A stretch of 64,000 bases of DNA from Crenothrix sp. D3. GTDB taxonomy: Bacteria > Pseudomonadota > Gammaproteobacteria > Methylococcales > Methylomonadaceae. The notes under the pieces were generated by a model. It had not been told where the DNA came from. It saw only the letters and a program-made list of their open reading frames with translations, and did not search any database. Both the position numbers and the translations under genes were made by a program. The DNA is taken from the NCBI GenBank assembly GCA_002134785.1, contig MBQZ01000008.1, positions 25,049 through 89,048 on the forward strand, written 5' to 3'. This document shows, in pieces, positions 1 through 9,642 of this stretch (position 1 is its first letter; each line of letters opens with the position of its first letter).

Positions 1-1
1 G

Positions 2-2038
2 GTGTTTAAAGTCACAGGTGAAACCAATACTGATGATTTATCACCTGCACCCGATGCGTGGTCGCGCCCTGATATTCCGCTGCACGCAAAAGCGATGTTG
101 AAAATGCCGCGTGAGGGTATTACTAACGCTGAATTACAAATTGAAGTATTGAAAGAAAAAGGTTTTCCTGTCGCATACATCGGTGATGTGGTTGGTACAG
201 GCTCATCACGCAAATCAGCAACGAATTCGGTGTTGTGGTTTACGGGGCGTGATATTCCGTTTATTCCGAATAAACGTGAAGGTGGCGTGTGTATCGGTGG
301 CAAAATCGCACCAATTTTCTTTAACACCATGGAAGATTCAGGCGCGTTGCCGTTTGAATGTGATGTCAGTGGTATGGCGATGGGTGATGTCATCGACATT
401 TATCCGTATCTAGGCGTAGTTAAATACCATGATGTTGATGAGGTGCTGTGTCGTTTTGAATTAAAAACCGATGTATTGCTTGATGAAGTGCAGGCAGGTG
501 GACGGATTCCGTTGATTATTGGACGCGGTTTGACGGATAGAGCGCGTAAAGCCTTAGGTCTGAGTGCGTCTGACATATTTGTGCGTCCAGATGATAAAGC
601 AGACAGCGGCAAAGGTTACACGTTGGCACAAAAAATGGTCGGTAAAGCCTGTGGTGTTGCGGGTGTGCGTCCGAATACTTATTGCGAACCGCGCATGACC
701 ACCGTGGGTTCACAAGATACTACAGGGCCGATGACCCGTGATGAATTGAAAGATTTGGCGTGTTTGGGCTTTTCGGCGGATTTAGTCATGCAGTCGTTTT
801 GCCATACGGCGGCGTATCCTAAACCGATTGATGTCACCATGCACCACACGCTGCCCGATTTTATTATGAATCGCGGCGGTGTGGCGTTGCGTCCTGCCGA
901 TGGCATTATTCATTCGTGGCTGAATCGGATGCTGTTGCCTGATACGGTCGGTACAGGCGGCGATTCACATACCCGTTTTCCAATCGGTATTTCCTTTCCT
1001 GCGGGGTCTGGCTTGGTGGCATTCGCGGCGGCAACAGGTGTAATGCCGTTGGATATGCCTGAATCGGTGTTAGTGCGTTTTACGGGTGAAATGCAGGCGG
1101 GTATTACCCTGCGTGATTTGGTGAATGCGATTCCTTACGTTGCTCTGCAACGCGGCTTGTTGACGCTGGATAAAAAAGGCAAGAAAAACGTGTTTTCAGG
1201 ACGCATTTTAGAAATCGAAGGCTTGCCTGATTTAAAAGTGGAACAAGCGTTTGAATTGTCCGATGCGTCGGCAGAACGTTCAGCGGGTGGTTGTACCGTG
1301 CGCTTGAATGAAGCACCAATCCGCGAGTATTTGAATTCTAATATCACGCTGTTGCGCTGGATGATAGCCCAAGGTTATGGCGATGTACGCACGATTGAAC
1401 GCCGTATTAAAGCTATGCAAGACTGGCTGGACAATCCAGTGTTGCTGACAGCGGATGCCGATGCCGAATACTTTGAAATCATCGAAATCAATATGAGCGA
1501 CATTAAAGAACCGTTGCTCGCTTGCCCGAATGATCCTGATGATATTAAACCGTTGTCAGCGGTGGCAGGAACGAAAATTGATGAAGTATTTTTAGGATCG
1601 TGCATGACCAATATCGGGCATTTTCGTGCCGCTGGTAAATTGCTGGAACAGCAAAAAGGCGAATTGCCCAGTAAATTATGGATTGCCCCACCGACTAAAA
1701 TGGATGAAAGCCAACTGACGCAAGAAGGCTATTACGATACCTTTAAGAAAGCAGGGGCGCGGACAGAAATGCCAGGTTGTTCGCTGTGTATGGGGAATCA
1801 GGCACGAGTGGCTGCAAATGCCACAGTGGTTTCAACGTCTACGCGCAATTTCCCCAATCGTTTGGGTGATGGAGCGCAGGTGTATTTATCATCGGCAGAG
1901 TTGGCAGCCGTGTGTTCGCTGTTAGGTAAAATCCCTAGTGTTGCAGAATATATGAGCTATGCTGGACAGATTAATGCAACGGCTGATGATACTTATCAGT
2001 ATTTAAATTTTAATCAAATGGCTAGTTATCAAAGCTAA
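2..2038 (+). CDS. acnB: Aconitate hydratase B, 5'-truncated by window edge
   Basis: Bifunctional aconitase/2-methylisocitrate dehydratase of the TCA cycle, cytosolic, with a [4Fe-4S] cluster. The 678 visible codons open inside the swivel domain ([17 protein letters not shown] near the start) and run to the C-terminus. The cluster ligands are visible as Cys534 (GSCMTN) and Cys593/Cys596 (GCSLCMGNQ), and the catalytic core motif [12 protein letters not shown] is at about 318-329. AcnB is usually about 860 residues, so roughly 170-190 N-terminal residues lie left of the window. The GTG at position 2 is probably an internal valine. It ends just before a strong palindrome (2047-2072). Confidence 0.97.
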   Translation: MFKVTGETNTDDLSPAPDAWSRPDIPLHAKAMLKMPREGITNAELQIEVLKEKGFPVAYIGDVVGTGSSRKSATNSVLWFTGRDIPFIPNKREGGVCIGGKIAPIFFNTMEDSGALPFECDVSGMAMGDVIDIYPYLGVVKYHDVDEVLCRFELKTDVLLDEVQAGGRIPLIIGRGLTDRARKALGLSASDIFVRPDDKADSGKGYTLAQKMVGKACGVAGVRPNTYCEPRMTTVGSQDTTGPMTRDELKDLACLGFSADLVMQSFCHTAAYPKPIDVTMHHTLPDFIMNRGGVALRPADGIIHSWLNRMLLPDTVGTGGDSHTRFPIGISFPAGSGLVAFAAATGVMPLDMPESVLVRFTGEMQAGITLRDLVNAIPYVALQRGLLTLDKKGKKNVFSGRILEIEGLPDLKVEQAFELSDASAERSAGGCTVRLNEAPIREYLNSNITLLRWMIAQGYGDVRTIERRIKAMQDWLDNPVLLTADADAEYFEIIEINMSDIKEPLLACPNDPDDIKPLSAVAGTKIDEVFLGSCMTNIGHFRAAGKLLEQQKGELPSKLWIAPPTKMDESQLTQEGYYDTFKKAGARTEMPGCSLCMGNQARVAANATVVSTSTRNFPNRLGDGAQVYLSSAELAAVCSLLGKIPSVAEYMSYAGQINATADDTYQYLNFNQMASYQS

Positions 2039-2046
2039 GTAATAGT

Positions 2047-2072
2047 GGAGTCCAAAATTTATTTTGGACTCC
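2047..2072. terminator. Palindrome/terminator after acnB
   Basis: A perfect inverted repeat with 12-bp arms, GGAGTCCAAAAT and its complement, and a 2-nt TT loop, lies 9 bp after the acnB stop. A short T-rich stretch follows on the plus strand. It probably ends acnB transcription. The same GGAGTCCAAA arm recurs at 16063-16090, and a variant occurs at 38851-38876, so it belongs to a dispersed family. Confidence 0.7.
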
Positions 2073-2095
2073 TGTACTTTTATTAGGTGCGACTT

Positions 2096-2539
2096 ATGAC
2101 GGTAAAAACCTGTAAAACTCCATTGTCTTATCAAAACCAAACAATGGCATATTTTCATGGTCAGATTGGACAACAAAAACGGCTGTTACAGGCTATTCAA
2201 AAACTGTTGCCATTCGATTTAGCAGACCATGTTCATTGTTGCTTGGTAAAAGGTAATAAACTATTGGTTTATACCGATTCGGCAGTGTGGGCATCACAAC
2301 TACGGTTTTATAATACGGTAATGCTGGCTAGCACTGCGCCATTAGCGGCAACTGTGCAGATTAAGGTGATGACAGAACAAGTGGGATTTGTAGCGCATTC
2401 TGAACGCAAAGCCCGATTACCTTGCGCAGAAAAAATAGAAATGATACAGAAAGATAGCTTGAATATTACCGATGAGCCGTTGCAATCCGCGCTACTTAAG
2501 TTAAGTGCGACGCTGGAACGGCTATCTAATAAGGCTTAA
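2096..2539 (+). CDS. dciA: DciA-like protein (DUF721)
   Basis: A small basic DUF721 family protein of about 147 residues. DciA proteins promote loading of the replicative helicase DnaB in bacteria that lack DnaC. The call rests on overall shape: an N-terminal helical stretch with Leu/Gln, then an alpha-beta block (LADHVHCCLVKGNKLLVYTDSAVWAS, here broken up as LADHVHCCLV and KLLVYTDSAVWA), typical of the KH-like DUF721 fold. The neighbour lpxC, convergent and abutting stop-to-stop, is also typical. I chose ATG 2096 because AGGTG lies about 7 bp upstream; an in-frame GTG at 2087 would add three residues. Function in this organism is inferred from the family. Confidence 0.75.
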   Translation: MTVKTCKTPLSYQNQTMAYFHGQIGQQKRLLQAIQKLLPFDLADHVHCCLVKGNKLLVYTDSAVWASQLRFYNTVMLASTAPLAATVQIKVMTEQVGFVAHSERKARLPCAEKIEMIQKDSLNITDEPLQSALLKLSATLERLSNKA

Positions 2540-3463
2540 TTACTCAGGGGGTCTAGGGGTTTGTGCAGAACGCATGAACGAAATAGGCGCTTCTTCATCG
2601 TCATCAAACGACACCATTTCCCACGCGTCAGTATTTTCCAATAAAGTGCGTAGTAATTTATTGTTTAAGCCATGACCTGATTTATAACCAACAAATTCGC
2701 CGATTAAGCTATGACCCAGTAAATACAAGTCACCAATCGCATCAAGAATTTTGTGTTTCACAAATTCATCCGCGCAGCGTAAACCGTCTTCATTCAGAAT
2801 TTTATTGTCATCAACCACAATCGCATTATCAAGACTACCGCCGAGTGCGAGATTATTGTCTCTGAGCATTTGAATATCTTTCATGAAACCAAAGGTTCTA
2901 GCGCGGCTGACTTCTTTCACAAAGGTCGTTGACGAAAAATCCATTGTGGCTGTTTTGACGTGTTCTTCAAACGCGGGGTGTTCAAAATCAATGGTGAAGG
3001 TGACTTTAAAGCCTTCAAACGGGTTAAATTCCGCCCATTTATCGCCATCTTCGACGCGAATACTGCGTTTGATACGAATATATTGTTTAGGGCAGTCTTG
3101 TTCTTCCACGCCAGCCGATTGCAATAAAAATACAAATGGACCTGCGCTACCATCCATAATTGGCACTTCGGGCGCACTGACATCAATAATCGCATTATCG
3201 ATACCTAAGCCTGCAAAGGCTGATAATAAATGCTCGATGGTGGAAATTTTGACATCACCAGCAACCAGTGTGGTTGACAGCACGGTTTCACCGACATTGC
3301 TCGGTGTGGCTTGAATAATCACTGGTTCATCTAAATCCACGCGACGAAAACGAATACCTGTATTCGGTTCGGAGGGGCGCAAGGTTAAATAGATTTTTTC
3401 GCCCGTATGTAGACCTACGCCTGTGGCTCTGATGGTATTTTTTAAAGTGCGTTGTTTAATCAT
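2540..3463 (-). CDS. lpxC: UDP-3-O-acyl-N-acetylglucosamine deacetylase LpxC
   Basis: Zinc enzyme that catalyses the first committed step of lipid A synthesis, cytosolic. The start [21 protein letters not shown] is the conserved family N-terminus, giving 307 residues (E. coli 305), so upstream in-frame codons to 3544 are excluded. Visible motifs are [16 protein letters not shown] (zinc His78 and catalytic Glu77), [14 protein letters not shown] (zinc His and Asp) and GHGLNN (catalytic His). It stands alone, not behind ftsZ as in enterics, and its stop codon directly abuts that of dciA on the other strand. The C-terminal tail is short and acidic (DDDEEAP). Confidence 0.97.
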   Translation of the reverse strand: MIKQRTLKNTIRATGVGLHTGEKIYLTLRPSEPNTGIRFRRVDLDEPVIIQATPSNVGETVLSTTLVAGDVKISTIEHLLSAFAGLGIDNAIIDVSAPEVPIMDGSAGPFVFLLQSAGVEEQDCPKQYIRIKRSIRVEDGDKWAEFNPFEGFKVTFTIDFEHPAFEEHVKTATMDFSSTTFVKEVSRARTFGFMKDIQMLRDNNLALGGSLDNAIVVDDNKILNEDGLRCADEFVKHKILDAIGDLYLLGHSLIGEFVGYKSGHGLNNKLLRTLLENTDAWEMVSFDDDEEAPISFMRSAQTPRPPE

Positions 3464-3610
3464 GGAATAATAACGTCGAATGAAGGTGGAGCAAAGGGAT
3501 GCAATATTATCACAATGACGCTTAAAAATAGAGATTGAATCCATTTTTGTTTTTTATAAAACACACCATTAGCAATTAGACTAAATCCTTTTATGTTTTC
3601 AACTTAAATC

Positions 3611-4765
3611 ATGTTAAAGAAATTTTTCCAATCAACGACAGTCGATGCGATAGCGCAATTTCCTGATGTTTCAAAATTACTGGAGCAGCGATATTTTCAT
3701 CGCGTTGAGCAACAGACTATTCATTATGACGAAGCGCAATTCATTGCTATTCATCATTTGCAAACCTTATTGAATAACTTACTGCTCACGGTTGCTTATC
3801 GCCGCAAACCTTATGCGCATAAACTCCGCCTAGCCGCGCAACAAAAATGCCAAAGTTTATATATTTTTGGTGATGTTGGGCGCGGCAAATCCATGTTAAT
3901 GGATTTATTTTATGAAGCCTGTCCCTTACCCCAAAAAAGGCGGGTTTATTTTCATGCGTTTATGCTCGAAGTCCATGCGTTCATTCACGAAGCGCGACAA
4001 CGCAATCAGCCGAATGCCATTGAAACATTGGCAAAAAAAATCAAAGAATCTACTGTTTTACTGTGTTTTGATGAATTTCATGTCACCGACATCGCCGATA
4101 CCATGATTTTGCAACGTCTATTTGGTCAACTGTTTGAGCTGGGTGTCATCATTGTAATTACCTCTAACCGTCACCCTAAGGACTTATATCAAGGCGGCTT
4201 GCAACAAGAGCAGGCAGTCGCGTTGACACAATTATTACAAAACGAAGCGAATATTATTGAATTAGCCGCAAAAGTTGATTATCGACTCAGTTATTCACCC
4301 GCATTAACCACCAGCTACTATTTTCCGCTGGATGCTCATGCCAGTGATTTTATACAGCAAAGTTATGATGGTTTAACGCACAGTGCTGCTAAGCAATCAG
4401 GGGTTTTACAGCTATTAGGCAGACAAATTGTTTTATCGGCGGTACATAAAAATATTGCACTATTGTCGTTTAATGAGTTATGCGCACAGCCGCTAGGTGC
4501 TGCTGATTATTTAACAATTGCCACGCAATTTACCACCTTGATAGTCACTGATATTCCTAAACTAACCGCCGATAAACGCAATGAAGCGAAACGCTTTGTG
4601 ACGCTAATCGACGCGCTCTACGAACATAAAGTACAGCTTATCTGCACCGCTGAAGTACCCGCTCACGCGCTTTATACGGAAGGCGATGGTGCGTTTGAAT
4701 TCAAGCGCACCGTATCAAGACTGATTGAAATGCAGTCGGATAATTATATAAATACGGTGGATTAA
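3611..4765 (+). CDS. zapE: Cell division ATPase ZapE (AFG1/LACE1 family)
   Basis: A 384-residue P-loop ATPase of the AFG1/ZapE family, which in enterics associates with the FtsZ ring and destabilises FtsZ polymers under stress. Walker A is GDVGRGKS (87-94) and Walker B is LLCFDEFHVTD (150-160). The family motifs FHAFMLEVH and SNRHPKDLYQGGLQQ are present. Length is close to the E. coli protein (375). It is divergent from lpxC with about 150 bp between the two starts, and monocistronic; trkA follows after 113 bp with its own upstream region. Confidence 0.95.
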   Translation: MLKKFFQSTTVDAIAQFPDVSKLLEQRYFHRVEQQTIHYDEAQFIAIHHLQTLLNNLLLTVAYRRKPYAHKLRLAAQQKCQSLYIFGDVGRGKSMLMDLFYEACPLPQKRRVYFHAFMLEVHAFIHEARQRNQPNAIETLAKKIKESTVLLCFDEFHVTDIADTMILQRLFGQLFELGVIIVITSNRHPKDLYQGGLQQEQAVALTQLLQNEANIIELAAKVDYRLSYSPALTTSYYFPLDAHASDFIQQSYDGLTHSAAKQSGVLQLLGRQIVLSAVHKNIALLSFNELCAQPLGAADYLTIATQFTTLIVTDIPKLTADKRNEAKRFVTLIDALYEHKVQLICTAEVPAHALYTEGDGAFEFKRTVSRLIEMQSDNYINTVD

Positions 4766-4878
4766 TGCGCTTATTGCGGGTAATTAACCTATGAAATCTA
4801 AGATATTCAGGTAAAATGCGCGGTTTCGTATCAATGATACTGCACTTTCAGCAGTCCTTAATTTAGCGGTGTGGCTTA

Positions 4879-6240
4879 ATGAAAATAGTTATTCTTGGGG
4901 CAGGTGTGACAGGTTCATCGGTGGCTGGGGCATTAGCGAGTGAGGAGAATGATATTGTCGTCATTGATTTCAATCCGCTACTGCTCGATGCGTTAAAAGA
5001 ACGCTTTGATATTGCCACCGTTGCAGGTAACGCAGCACATCCAAGCGTGTTAGAGCAAGCAGGCGTTAAAAATGCGGATATAGTTATTGCAGTAACTGAC
5101 AGTGATGAAACTAATATGCTCGCGTGCGTCATTATTAACGCGCTGTATAGTCGTCCCAAAACCATTGCACGCGTCCGCGCGATTGATTACATGAAAAATC
5201 CAGAGCTGTTTGGTCCACTGGGTGTTCCTGTGGATCATGTCATCAGTCCCGAACAAATCGTCATGCAATCTATTCGCAATTTAATTGAATTTCCAGGTGT
5301 TCTGCATATTTCTGATTTTGCTGATGGCTTGGTGCGCTTGTTTTCAGTACGCGTGGCTGAAGATGGCGTATTAACAGGTAAAAAAATCAATTCACTTAAA
5401 GACCGATTGACCACAGGTAAAATTCGCATCGTCTCTATTTTCCGACAGGGAAAGCCTCAGCCCATTAATGGGGAGTCGATTATCGAAACCGATGATGAAG
5501 TATTTTTTGTCGCACCGCGCAAAGAAGTTCGTCGAGTACTTAAAGAATTGAACAAATTAGAAGCACCGTTAAAGCGTATTATTATTGCGGGCGGTGGTCA
5601 TGTTGGCAAGCGGTTAGCATTAGCTTTAGAAAACGATCATCAAGTTAAAATTATTGAAAAAGACCCTATACGCGCTCAAAAAATTGCCAATGATTTGAAT
5701 AAAACCGTGGTACTACTCGGCGATTGTGCCGATGAATCACTATTACTCGATGAATCAATTGAAAGTACCGATTTGTTTTGCTCTATTACCGATAACGATG
5801 GGGTCAATATTATCTCTGCCGCGTTGGCAAGCAGTTTGGGGGTGCGTAAAACGATCTGTCTGCTTAATCACACTTCCTACACTAAACTATTACCTAGTAC
5901 GGGTATTGATGTTGCCATTTTACCTAATCAAGAAACCCTCGGTAGTATTCTTAAACACGTTCGCCGTGGTGATGTCGCACAAGTAACTTCGCTATGCGGT
6001 GGGACAGCTGAGGCAATTGAAGCGATTGCTCATCGGGGTACTGGCAGTAATTCAGTGGTGGGTCTTCCTGTCAACAAAGTTAATTTTCCAGCGGGTATCG
6101 TGTTAGGCGCGTTAATTCGTAATCAGCAAGTCGTATCCATACATCACGACACGGTGTTTGAAGAAAACGATCATGTCATCATGTTTGCGATGGATAAAAA
6201 ACTGGTGACTAACATTGAACAGACCTTTCAACCGCTTTGA
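4879..6240 (+). CDS. trkA: Trk potassium uptake regulator TrkA
   Basis: Cytoplasmic peripheral NAD(H)-binding subunit of the Trk K+ transporter, 453 residues. It contains two RCK modules, each with a Rossmann nucleotide-binding segment (MKIVILGAGVTGSSVAGAL at 1-19 and IIIAGGGHVGKRLALAL at about 234-250) followed by a TrkA_C segment. Length matches E. coli TrkA (458). It lies 46 bp upstream of trkH, so the regulatory and membrane subunits form an operon here, unlike the scattered arrangement in enterics. Confidence 0.97.
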   Translation: MKIVILGAGVTGSSVAGALASEENDIVVIDFNPLLLDALKERFDIATVAGNAAHPSVLEQAGVKNADIVIAVTDSDETNMLACVIINALYSRPKTIARVRAIDYMKNPELFGPLGVPVDHVISPEQIVMQSIRNLIEFPGVLHISDFADGLVRLFSVRVAEDGVLTGKKINSLKDRLTTGKIRIVSIFRQGKPQPINGESIIETDDEVFFVAPRKEVRRVLKELNKLEAPLKRIIIAGGGHVGKRLALALENDHQVKIIEKDPIRAQKIANDLNKTVVLLGDCADESLLLDESIESTDLFCSITDNDGVNIISAALASSLGVRKTICLLNHTSYTKLLPSTGIDVAILPNQETLGSILKHVRRGDVAQVTSLCGGTAEAIEAIAHRGTGSNSVVGLPVNKVNFPAGIVLGALIRNQQVVSIHHDTVFEENDHVIMFAMDKKLVTNIEQTFQPL

Positions 6241-6286
6241 TGTGTCTCATAACGCAATTCAAATTTTCACCTCGTAGCCGTATTCT

Positions 6287-7744
6287 ATGAACGTTATCTT
6301 AACTATTATCCATATCTTCGGCTTAGTGACAATGGGCTTTAGCGGTCTAATGACGACCTGCTTATTGACTTCTGCGATTGCTGATGACGGCGCGACATCT
6401 GCTTTTTTTGAAGGCTCATTAATTACCTTTTTCTTCGGTCTGTTGATGTTTTTACCCACATTACGCACCCCTAAAAAAGTATCACGGCAAGCAGGTTTTT
6501 TATTGGTGTCGATGACGTGGTCATTAAGTCCTGTGTTTTGCGCGCTACCACTGTTGTTGTATTTTCCAGAACTTAGTTTTATTGATGCGTATTTTGAAAC
6601 CACCTCAGGACTCACCACCACAGGTGCGACTATTCTGAGCGGCATAGATGCGTTACCAATGTCGATTAATTTATGGCGACATGAATTAAATTGGATAGCA
6701 GGTATGGGGATTATTATTTTTGCAGTCGCTATTTTGCCCATTTTAGGCATTGGTGGAATGCAGTTATACAAAGCCGAAACACCTGGTTCAGTCAAAGAAT
6801 CTGACTTACCACCGCGTATTGCCCAAACAGCTAAAGCCTTATGGTTTGTTTATGCAGGCTTTTCAGTGGCGTGTATTATTGCCTTACGCCTTGCGGGAAT
6901 GGATTGGTTTGATGCGATTTGTCATGCGTTTGCAGCTATGAGCTTAGGTGGCTTTTCGACCCATGACAATAGTGTGGGTTTTTTTAATTCGGTGTCAATT
7001 GAAGTCGTACTGAGTATTTTTCAATTACTTGCCGCGATTAATTTTGCCACTCATTTTATTGCCCTGCGTAAATGCTCATTGACTCCTTATTCAGATGATG
7101 TAGAAGCAAAAAGTTTTTTATTATTAGTGCTAAGTAGCTGTTTAGTAGCCGCCGCTGTCTTGCAACACGCGGGGACGTATCCTGATTTTTTAACTGCGCT
7201 ACGCCATGCGTCATTTAATTTAATTACTATTGCTACCGATTGTGGGTTTGCCTCGCAAGACTTTAATACTTGGCCTATTTTTGTCCCCATGTGGATGTTA
7301 TTTTTGAGTTGCTTATCTGCATCATCGGGTTCAACGGGTGGAGGTATTCGTATGATTAGAACCATTATTTTAATGAAACAAGCCCGTTTAGAGATGTTTA
7401 AGTTTATTCATCCCTTTGCGGTACGACCGTTAAAAATTGGTAATGACGTGGTCAAAAATGACATCGTCACCTCGGTAATGGGTTTTATTTTTCTGTACTT
7501 TATCTGCATTGTGATTTTAGTCTTCACCCTGCTACTCAGTGGCATGGATTTTATCAGCGCATTCAGTGCCATTATCGCTTGTTTTAATAATGCAGGGCCA
7601 GGGCTTAATCAAGTAGGGCCTGCAACCAACTATGCCAGTTTGAGCGACTTTCAAACCAGCGTGTGCGCGTTTGCCATGCTATTAGGACGCGTACAAATTT
7701 TCTCGATTGTGATTTTATTTGTTCCTGAATTTTGGCGTAAGTAG
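6287..7744 (+). CDS. trkH: Trk potassium uptake channel protein TrkH
   Basis: K+-translocating inner-membrane subunit of the Trk system, 485 residues with 10 or more hydrophobic segments. The four pseudo-repeats of the selectivity filter are recognisable: TTSGLTTTGATIL, FAAMSLGGFSTHD, TIATDCGFASQD and NNAGPGLNQVGPA. It is encoded directly behind its gating partner trkA. The next gene, speE, is preceded by its own -10 element, so the operon probably ends here. Confidence 0.96.
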   Translation: MNVILTIIHIFGLVTMGFSGLMTTCLLTSAIADDGATSAFFEGSLITFFFGLLMFLPTLRTPKKVSRQAGFLLVSMTWSLSPVFCALPLLLYFPELSFIDAYFETTSGLTTTGATILSGIDALPMSINLWRHELNWIAGMGIIIFAVAILPILGIGGMQLYKAETPGSVKESDLPPRIAQTAKALWFVYAGFSVACIIALRLAGMDWFDAICHAFAAMSLGGFSTHDNSVGFFNSVSIEVVLSIFQLLAAINFATHFIALRKCSLTPYSDDVEAKSFLLLVLSSCLVAAAVLQHAGTYPDFLTALRHASFNLITIATDCGFASQDFNTWPIFVPMWMLFLSCLSASSGSTGGGIRMIRTIILMKQARLEMFKFIHPFAVRPLKIGNDVVKNDIVTSVMGFIFLYFICIVILVFTLLLSGMDFISAFSAIIACFNNAGPGLNQVGPATNYASLSDFQTSVCAFAMLLGRVQIFSIVILFVPEFWRK

Positions 7745-7821
7745 TCATTACACTAAAATCTAGCTACGGTCTGCGACAATAAGCCACGCTTATGTTATGT
7801 GCCGTGTTACGGTAAATCCAC

Positions 7822-7827
7822 TATAAT
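7822..7827 (+). promoter_or_regulatory. Likely -10 element of the speE promoter
   Basis: A consensus TATAAT lies 36 bp upstream of the speE start in the 118-bp trkH-speE gap. No convincing -35 was found at 16-18 bp spacing, so the call rests on the -10 hexamer and its position only. Confidence 0.45.
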
Positions 7828-7862
7828 GCCACGCTTATTCTTCATTTTCAGGAATCCACTGC

Positions 7863-8711
7863 ATGAATCCAACCGAATGGTTTACCGAACAAGTTCCTAG
7901 CGCGGGAACAGCTTTTTCATTAAAAATTAAACAAAAGTTACACGAAGAACAATCTGATTTTCAGTTTCTTGAAATTTACGAAACGGAAACGTTTGGTAAT
8001 TTGATGGTGATTGACGGTTGCACGATGGTGTCTACCCGCGATAACTTTTTCTATCATGAAATGATTAGTCATCCTGCCCTGTACACCCATCCCAATCCTA
8101 AACGGGTGTGGATTATTGGTGGCGGTGACTGCGGTACATTACGCGAAGTATTAAAACACCCGTCTGTTGAACACGCAGTACAAATTGATATTGATGAGCG
8201 CGTTACTCGTCTTGCGGAAATTTATTTCCCTGAGTTATGCGAATCTAATAACGACCCCCGCGCAGACTTGAAATTTATTGACGGCATTAAATGGGTGAAG
8301 GATGCTGCGCCAAATTCGGTTGATATTATCATCGTTGATAGCACCGACCCGATTGGCCCTGCCGAAGGTTTATTTGGTGAAGCGTTTTACCGTGATTGCT
8401 TTAACTGCTTGTCAGAAAATGGCATTCTGGTACAACAAAGCGAATCAGCGTTACTGCATTTAAAACTGATTGGTGAAATGCGCGATGCCATGAGCAATGC
8501 GGGTTTAAGTCATCAGCAAACGCTATTTTTTCCACAATGTTTGTATCCGTCAGGTTGGTGGAGTGCCACGATTGCCAGTAAAGCCGAATTGTCAGCATTT
8601 AGAGAACAAGACTGCGCCAATAAACCCTTTGATACGATTTATTACAACACTGATATTCACAAAGCGTCGTTAGCACAGCCTGAATTTTTTAAAAAAGCCT
8701 TTCCTTTATAA
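7863..8711 (+). CDS. speE: Spermidine synthase (polyamine aminopropyltransferase)
   Basis: Transfers the aminopropyl group of decarboxylated S-adenosylmethionine to putrescine; cytosolic; 282 residues (E. coli 288). The N-terminal WFTEQ motif, the nucleotide-binding GGGDCGTLREVLKH, the acidic VQIDIDERV and the catalytic-loop DSTDPIGPAEGLF are all present. An AGGA ribosome-binding site precedes ATG 7863. A MarR-type gene starts 11 bp downstream and is probably co-transcribed. No speD is in the window. Confidence 0.96.
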   Translation: MNPTEWFTEQVPSAGTAFSLKIKQKLHEEQSDFQFLEIYETETFGNLMVIDGCTMVSTRDNFFYHEMISHPALYTHPNPKRVWIIGGGDCGTLREVLKHPSVEHAVQIDIDERVTRLAEIYFPELCESNNDPRADLKFIDGIKWVKDAAPNSVDIIIVDSTDPIGPAEGLFGEAFYRDCFNCLSENGILVQQSESALLHLKLIGEMRDAMSNAGLSHQQTLFFPQCLYPSGWWSATIASKAELSAFREQDCANKPFDTIYYNTDIHKASLAQPEFFKKAFPL

Positions 8712-8722
8712 CGCGGTATTGA

Positions 8723-9292
8723 ATGCAAGACACCACCACATTTAGATTATTTGAACGTATTACGCTGTTGCTCGAAGCAGAGGAGCGCAAAGGTTGCACC
8801 GCGCGTGGACTAAAATTGGTTCATGCGCGTATCCTCGATTATTTGGCAAATTGTAGTTCGCACAGTGATACGCCAATGGCAGTTGCTGAGTATTTAAGTT
8901 TAACCAAAGGCACGGTTTCGCAGTCTATTAGCGTTCTGGAGCGCAAAGGTTATCTTAATAAAACCCCCGATAACACCGATAAGCGCGTAATACATTTGAG
9001 CTTATCAGTCATGGGTCGCCAATTATTAACCGAGCTGAAACCGCTCAATATTTTTGCGGAAGCGGAACAACTGTTAGCGACTCAACAAGTCACGACCATC
9101 GGTGAGGCGTTAAGTGCGGTGCTGTTAGTATTGCAACAAACCCATCAGGTGAAAAGTTTTGGTGTCTGTGGCTCGTGTTTTCATTTTATTAAGCACGAAA
9201 ATTATAACCAATGTACAGTCTCCCAAATACCCGTGAGTTCAGATGATGTCGAAAAAATATGTCGCCATCATGTGCGGATTCAACCTGTTTAA
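8723..9292 (+). CDS. MarR-family regulator with Cys-rich C-terminal tail
   Basis: A winged-helix DNA-binding protein of 189 residues. The recognition region MAVAEYLSLTKGTVSQSISVLERKGYL and the wing NTDKRVIHLSLSVMG are typical of MarR. After the usual domain comes a tail with CGSCFHF...QC...ICRHH, a C-x2-C...C...C-x2-H pattern that probably binds a metal or iron-sulfur cluster. Similar tails occur in some MarR proteins, but the ligand is not known to me. It lies 11 bp after speE and 28 bp before ubiK, so it may be transcribed with both. Its target genes cannot be read from the sequence. Confidence 0.88.
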   Translation: MQDTTTFRLFERITLLLEAEERKGCTARGLKLVHARILDYLANCSSHSDTPMAVAEYLSLTKGTVSQSISVLERKGYLNKTPDNTDKRVIHLSLSVMGRQLLTELKPLNIFAEAEQLLATQQVTTIGEALSAVLLVLQQTHQVKSFGVCGSCFHFIKHENYNQCTVSQIPVSSDDVEKICRHHVRIQPV

Positions 9293-9320
9293 CCTTTTTT
9301 ATTAACCGAGATTACCCACT

Positions 9321-9581
9321 ATGTTTGATCCTAAAGCCATTGATGATATTGCTAGTAAATTAACGGCAGCATTGCCATCAGGCTTCAATAATCTAAAAGA
9401 AGACATGGGAAAAAACTTCCATATCGTGTTACAAACCGCCTTGGGAAAACTAGATTTAGTGACCCGCGAAGAATTTGAAGTCCAAAAAGCCGTGTTAGCT
9501 AAAACTCGCTCAAAATTAGAAGCCCTAGAACAACGCGTGGCTGATATAGAAAAGCAAGTGCTGACTAAAGAAGCATTGTAG
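9321..9581 (+). CDS. ubiK: Ubiquinone biosynthesis accessory factor UbiK
   Basis: An 86-residue BMFP-domain protein (YqiC/UbiK family) that in E. coli binds UbiJ and lipids and is needed for efficient aerobic ubiquinone synthesis. It begins MFDPKAIDDIASKLTAALP, as the family does, and ends in a heptad-rich coiled coil (TRSKLEALEQRVADIEKQ). It lies immediately upstream of comM, as in many gammaproteobacteria. Confidence 0.9.
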   Translation: MFDPKAIDDIASKLTAALPSGFNNLKEDMGKNFHIVLQTALGKLDLVTREEFEVQKAVLAKTRSKLEALEQRVADIEKQVLTKEAL

Positions 9582-9642
9582 TAGCGGCGTTGCTCTGCAA
9601 CGTCTGCCCCTCATATTTATATAGAACGCTGGAGATAAGATT

